From Acidobacteriota bacterium (GTDB lineage: Bacteria; Acidobacteriota; Blastocatellia; Pyrinomonadales; Pyrinomonadaceae): a stretch of 64,000 nucleotides of DNA. The stretch covers positions 2,180,001-2,244,000 of the forward strand of contig CP065003.1 of assembly GCA_016700175.1 (NCBI GenBank). Direction: 5' to 3'. This document shows positions 62,193 to 64,000 of the stretch, one piece after another. Below the pieces are notes generated by a model that saw nothing but the letters and a program-made list of their open reading frames with translations, did no database searches and was not told the origin of the DNA. Numbering within the stretch: position 1 is the first letter of the stretch; each line of letters begins with the position of its first letter. The position numbers and the translations under genes are program-made.

Positions 62193-62628
62193 ATTAGAAA
62201 GGTGTAGGCTTCCGGGCTTGATCAAGAGGCTTAACGCGGAATACCTGTCGACTAAGCGACGCTTGAAGTTCGAAGTTGAATCCGTGTAATCCGTGTAATC
62301 CGTGGCCTCTTTTTTTAGACCACAGGCTTCAGGCTCGCATTGCTCATCAATTTTGGAAAAGAAAGTCTGGAATACGAAAGACTTGTGAATTGAACAATTC
62401 GGACCCAGAAACCTTTGGAGCCGGGGCAGGGCGATCCTGAACTGCGGTCCGCGACCGATCGGGATGCCCTTTCGTGCAATTCGTGTAATTCGTGGCCTCT
62501 ATCTTCTTGTAATCCGTGGCTGCTTCCAGATTCCGATTCCCGGAACTTCCACATTCACCGGCCTCGTTATATATTACAGTCGCTCAAACAATCTGAATTT
62601 ATAGTTAACACGCGTTAGAGGACCGGAA

Positions 62629-63201
62629 ATGACCGAACTAACTTCGCTTTTGATCTTTCTGATCGTCGGAGGTATCGGGTTTCTGTTCCTGATCTTTTCG
62701 CTGATCGTCGGTGACATTTTCGAGGCCTTCGATCTCGATCTGGGCTTCGACGCGGACGGAGGAGACGGCCATTTCGGCGTGCTCGACAGCCGGGTCATAA
62801 GCGTCTTCCTGACGGCTCTGGGCGGACTCGGCGCGATCGGTATGCAGTTCGGGCTCGGTCCCGTCATCAGCGTTGGAATGGGGCTCCTCGGAGGGTTGGT
62901 TTTTGGAGCTATGGTCTTCGGATTCGGCTACCTTCTGTTTTCTCAGCAGTCTTCAAGTTCTGTTTCAGAACGTGACCTGATCGGGCGTACCGCGAAAGTG
63001 GTCGTGGGGATCCAGCCGGGCTCCATCGGGCAGATCTCCTGCACCGTCGGCGAAGAGAAGGTCGAGAAGCTCGCCAGGACGCGGGATGATGAGAAGATCG
63101 ACGCCGGAACAATGGTGCTCATCGAGGACGTAACGGGAGATTCTTTCATTGTCAGCAAGATGGAAGACGCCGGATTTTTACTCTTCGGGGAAACCGATTG
63201 A
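62629..63201 (+). CDS. NfeD-like membrane protein
   Basis: 190 residues. Hydrophobic segments near 5-30 (LLIFLIVGGIGFLFLIFSLIVG), 55-72 and 78-105 (VISVGMGLLGGLVFGAMVFGFGYLLF), then a C-terminal OB-fold (about 118-185: LIGRTAKVVVGIQPGSIGQISC, AGTMVLIEDVTGDSFIVSKM). NfeD proteins pair with flotillin/stomatin partners in membrane microdomains; a flotillin gene follows 182 bp downstream. The long N-terminal part with an acidic DLDLGFDADGGDG loop resembles the YuaF type. Confidence 0.85.
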   Translation: MTELTSLLIFLIVGGIGFLFLIFSLIVGDIFEAFDLDLGFDADGGDGHFGVLDSRVISVFLTALGGLGAIGMQFGLGPVISVGMGLLGGLVFGAMVFGFGYLLFSQQSSSSVSERDLIGRTAKVVVGIQPGSIGQISCTVGEEKVEKLARTRDDEKIDAGTMVLIEDVTGDSFIVSKMEDAGFLLFGETD

Positions 63202-63296
63202 ACCGGATCACTCTTAAAAGTTTTTGTTTTCGATAGGAAAAGTGCAGACCTCCAAGATTGCTTCGGTTGCTGACCGCAGCGTAAGTGATCCAATTA

Positions 63297-63362
63297 CTTG
63301 CGGATGCAAGCGGTTCGAGATCGGAGGTGATGCCTAGAGGTTTGAGTCTTGCGAGATGCAAG
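63297..63362. promoter_or_regulatory. Two repeated short palindromes upstream of the flotillin gene
   Basis: CTTGCGGATGCAAG (63297-63310) and CTTGCGAGATGCAAG (63348-63362), centres 52-53 bp apart, about five helical turns, ending 21 bp before the ATG. Could be regulator half-sites or small hairpins; no match to a known motif. Confidence 0.35.
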
Positions 63363-63383
63363 TGGATTCAGAGGTTAGTTGAA

Positions 63384-64000
63384 ATGACAGACTTCCAGTT
63401 AATGATCTTCGCCGTCGTGGGCGTTGTCCTGATCGTGATCGCGGTGATTGCCGCCTTCTCGATCATCAGCCGCAACTACATAAAGGTCTCTCCGAACGAG
63501 GCCGCAGTGATCTCGGGCCGCAAGCGGCGGCTTGAGGACGGCACGAACGTCGGGTACCGCCTTGTACGCGGCGGCGCGACGCTGGTCATTCCGTTTCTCG
63601 AAAAGGTCGAATTTCTCGACCTGAACGTCATCACGGTACCGCTATCTACGTCGAGGGCCTACACGGTCGAAGGCGTGCCGGTATCGGTCAAGGCGGTCGC
63701 GAACGTGAAGATCAAGGGCGACGATTCTTCTCTCAGAGCGGCGGCCGAGCGGTTTCTCGGAATGCCTGAGGAAGAGTTCCACCGGCTGATCTTCCAGACG
63801 CTCGAGGGCCATCTGCGTGCCATCCTCGGAACGTTGACGGTCGAGGAGATCAACAACGACCGGCAGAGCTTTGCGCAAAAGCTGACGACCGAAGCGGCCG
63901 GCGATCTCGAGAAAATGGGAATCGGGATGGACGCGCTCACGATCCAGGAGATCTCGGATGAAGAAGGCTACCTGGACGCGCTGGGCAAGCGGAGGACCGC
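63384..64000 (+). CDS. Flotillin-like (SPFH) protein, 3' end outside the window
   Basis: The frame is open from ATG 63384 to the edge (205 codons). Residues about 7-30 form a membrane anchor (IFAVVGVVLIVIAVIAAFSII). The SPFH domain begins NYIKVSPNEAAVISGRKRRL in sense and runs on with LVRGGATLVIPFLEKVEFLDL, TVEGVPVSVKAVANVKI, and LEGHLRAILGTLTVEEINNDR, the flotillin signature. Flotillins organise membrane microdomains; the NfeD gene upstream is the usual partner. Confidence 0.93.
   Translation, partial: MTDFQLMIFAVVGVVLIVIAVIAAFSIISRNYIKVSPNEAAVISGRKRRLEDGTNVGYRLVRGGATLVIPFLEKVEFLDLNVITVPLSTSRAYTVEGVPVSVKAVANVKIKGDDSSLRAAAERFLGMPEEEFHRLIFQTLEGHLRAILGTLTVEEINNDRQSFAQKLTTEAAGDLEKMGIGMDALTIQEISDEEGYLDALGKRRT

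Overview
The window is about 58-60% GC by eye and looks like chromosomal DNA of a Gram-negative heterotroph, most probably an Acidobacteriota (Blastocatellia/Pyrinomonadaceae-like). The clues are a VWFA-related protein of the acidobacterial type, several large secreted proteins built from carboxypeptidase-regulatory-like (CarboxypepD_reg) domains, an MglA/Roadblock pair, many secreted peptidases, and intergenic regions full of short dispersed and tandem repeats. This assignment is inference from gene content.

Layout. 1-2.2 kb: the 5' part of a secreted gingipain-like (C25) peptidase with a long Pro-Thr linker, preceded by a promoter, a dyad and a structured leader. 2.3-7.4 kb: a BtuF-like binding protein, a chaperone/DsbA fusion, a glutaminyl cyclase lipoprotein and an M61-like peptidase. 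8-15.4 kb (minus strand): DUF512 radical-SAM-like protein, alanine dehydrogenase, aldehyde dehydrogenase, HtrA protease and a zinc alcohol dehydrogenase. 15.5-18.2 kb: response regulator, histidine kinase and PepSY operon. 18.3-22.2 kb: heme uptake and use operon hmuTUV-hmuS with a palindromic operator candidate in its promoter. 22.7-24.5 kb: VWFA protein and an Asp-Arg-repeat secreted protein. 24.5-28.8 kb: an operon-like run yvcK(glmR)-glmU-glmS. 29.2-30.3 kb: Roadblock/MglA pair. 30.5-32.4 kb: fasciclin lipoprotein and a CAD-type alcohol dehydrogenase.

32.5-40.1 kb: a kdp potassium-ATPase operon (two membrane or envelope proteins, a 32-aa small ORF, kdpF, kdpA, kdpB, kdpC and a kinase-less kdpD). 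It is bracketed by an intact tRNA-Asp and a direct repeat of that tRNA's 3' half plus its terminator, as expected for a tRNA-integrated island. No integrase and no kdpE are visible. A tRNA-Val gene follows.

40.8-48.4 kb: prenyl synthase, serine hydrolase, lycopene cyclase, DHFR-like, SnoaL-like, alpha/beta hydrolase and Gfo/Idh/MocA genes. 48.4-50.3 kb: a 9-bp minisatellite and a second tandem array, the latter split by an intact 1.29-kb IS4-type insertion sequence. 50.3-57 kb: PilZ protein, a lipoprotein with a pilin-like C-terminus, and three consecutive CarboxypepD_reg proteins. 57-62 kb: an OPT-family transporter divergent from a secreted M14 carboxypeptidase. 62.6-64 kb: an NfeD-like protein and the 5' part of a flotillin gene.

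Recurring themes are extracellular proteolysis and peptide uptake (C25, M61, M14, HtrA, OPT), envelope precursor synthesis (GlmS, GlmU, GlmR), iron from heme, and potassium scavenging. The strongest items for follow-up are the tRNA-Asp kdp island with its small ORF and missing regulator, the yvcK-glmU-glmS linkage, and the upstream regions of the C25 and hmuT genes.
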